Source of the DNA: Calycina herbarum
Taxonomy: Eukaryota; Ascomycota; Leotiomycetes; Helotiales; Pezizellaceae
NCBI GenBank assembly: GCA_001414485.1
Contig: LLEY01000274.1
Location: forward strand, 1 to 58,060
Reading direction: 5' to 3'
Length of the DNA: 58,060 nt
Positions 58,043-58,060 of the stretch are shown one piece after another. The translations under genes and the position numbers were made by a program. Each line of letters begins with the position of its first letter. The stretch's first letter is position 1. The notes below the pieces were generated by a model. It saw only the letters and a list, made by a program, of their open reading frames with translations. It made no database searches and was not told the origin of the DNA.

Positions 58043-58060
58043 CCCCCCCCCCCCCCCCCC
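58042..58060. other. Poly-C run at the window end (probable contig break)
   Basis: Nineteen consecutive C residues form the end of the window and sit inside a conserved coding region, where a run of Gly codons is not expected. This is most simply a sequencing or assembly artefact. Confidence 0.7.

Noticed and set aside
1..58060. tRNA, rRNA or CRISPR features
   Set aside because: No tRNA B-box with matching A-box and cloverleaf was found by eye, no rRNA-like conserved strings, and no regularly spaced short repeats. CRISPR is not expected in a fungus.

Overview
This window looks like a filamentous ascomycete (Pezizomycotina) genome. The protein-coding genes have short GT-AG introns (about 45-60 bp) with CTAAC-like branch sites. 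They include fungal-typical proteins such as a Tvp15-type Golgi protein, a peroxisomal D-amino-acid oxidase and a fungal cystathionine-gamma-synthase-like enzyme. Repeats carry the scar of repeat-induced point mutation (RIP): CpA/TpG are almost absent while CpG survives. Placement in Leotiomycetes is my impression only and is not proven by the sequence.

Layout. 1-3.8 kb is gene-free apart from a small TA-flanked inverted-repeat element (1430-1821). 3.8-5.5 kb (-) holds a three-exon gene for what looks like a catalytically dead trypsin-like protein with a C-terminal membrane segment. 6.5-7.4 kb (-) is an intronless alpha/beta hydrolase. 8.1-10.1 kb (-) is a four-exon D-amino-acid oxidase with an AKL peroxisomal tail and an unusually long third intron. 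11.0-12.7 kb (+) is a three-exon OTU-family deubiquitinase, sharing a 955-bp divergent promoter region with the oxidase. 12.7-20.0 kb is gene-poor and contains a degenerate CTCGGAGATAT-type repeat field and three diverged copies of one unknown segment. 20.06-20.85 kb (+) is TVP15 in seven exons, one of them only 15 nt. 21.76-22.25 kb is a hAT-type miniature element with a perfect 8-bp target duplication. 22.3-25.7 kb is gene-free with diverged duplications.

The centre of the window (25721-53600, 27.9 kb) is a single nest of six transposable elements. The target duplications let the order be read directly. A 4.4-kb Tc1/mariner-superfamily element (F, about 108-bp inverted repeats, TA target) received three independent insertions: a chromodomain Ty3 retrotransposon E (minus, GTATA), a Fot1-like transposon B (TA) and a Ty3 retrotransposon C (plus, ATTAC). 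B then received another Fot1-like transposon A (TA), and C received a third Ty3 retrotransposon D (AGACG). All six are heavily RIP-mutated and cannot encode intact proteins. Element F is the most unusual. Besides its DDE_3 transposase it carries, on the other arm and strand, a second long ruined reading frame of unknown function.

Right of the nest, 53.9-55.0 kb (-) holds a broken multi-pass membrane protein gene. 55.0-57.2 kb shows no convincing gene. 57.2-58.04 kb (-) is the 3' part of a PLP-dependent Cys/Met metabolism enzyme whose reading frame runs into a 19-base poly-C run at the window end, probably an assembly break. The host genes are ordinary single-copy housekeeping or metabolic genes and show no operon-like or cluster logic.
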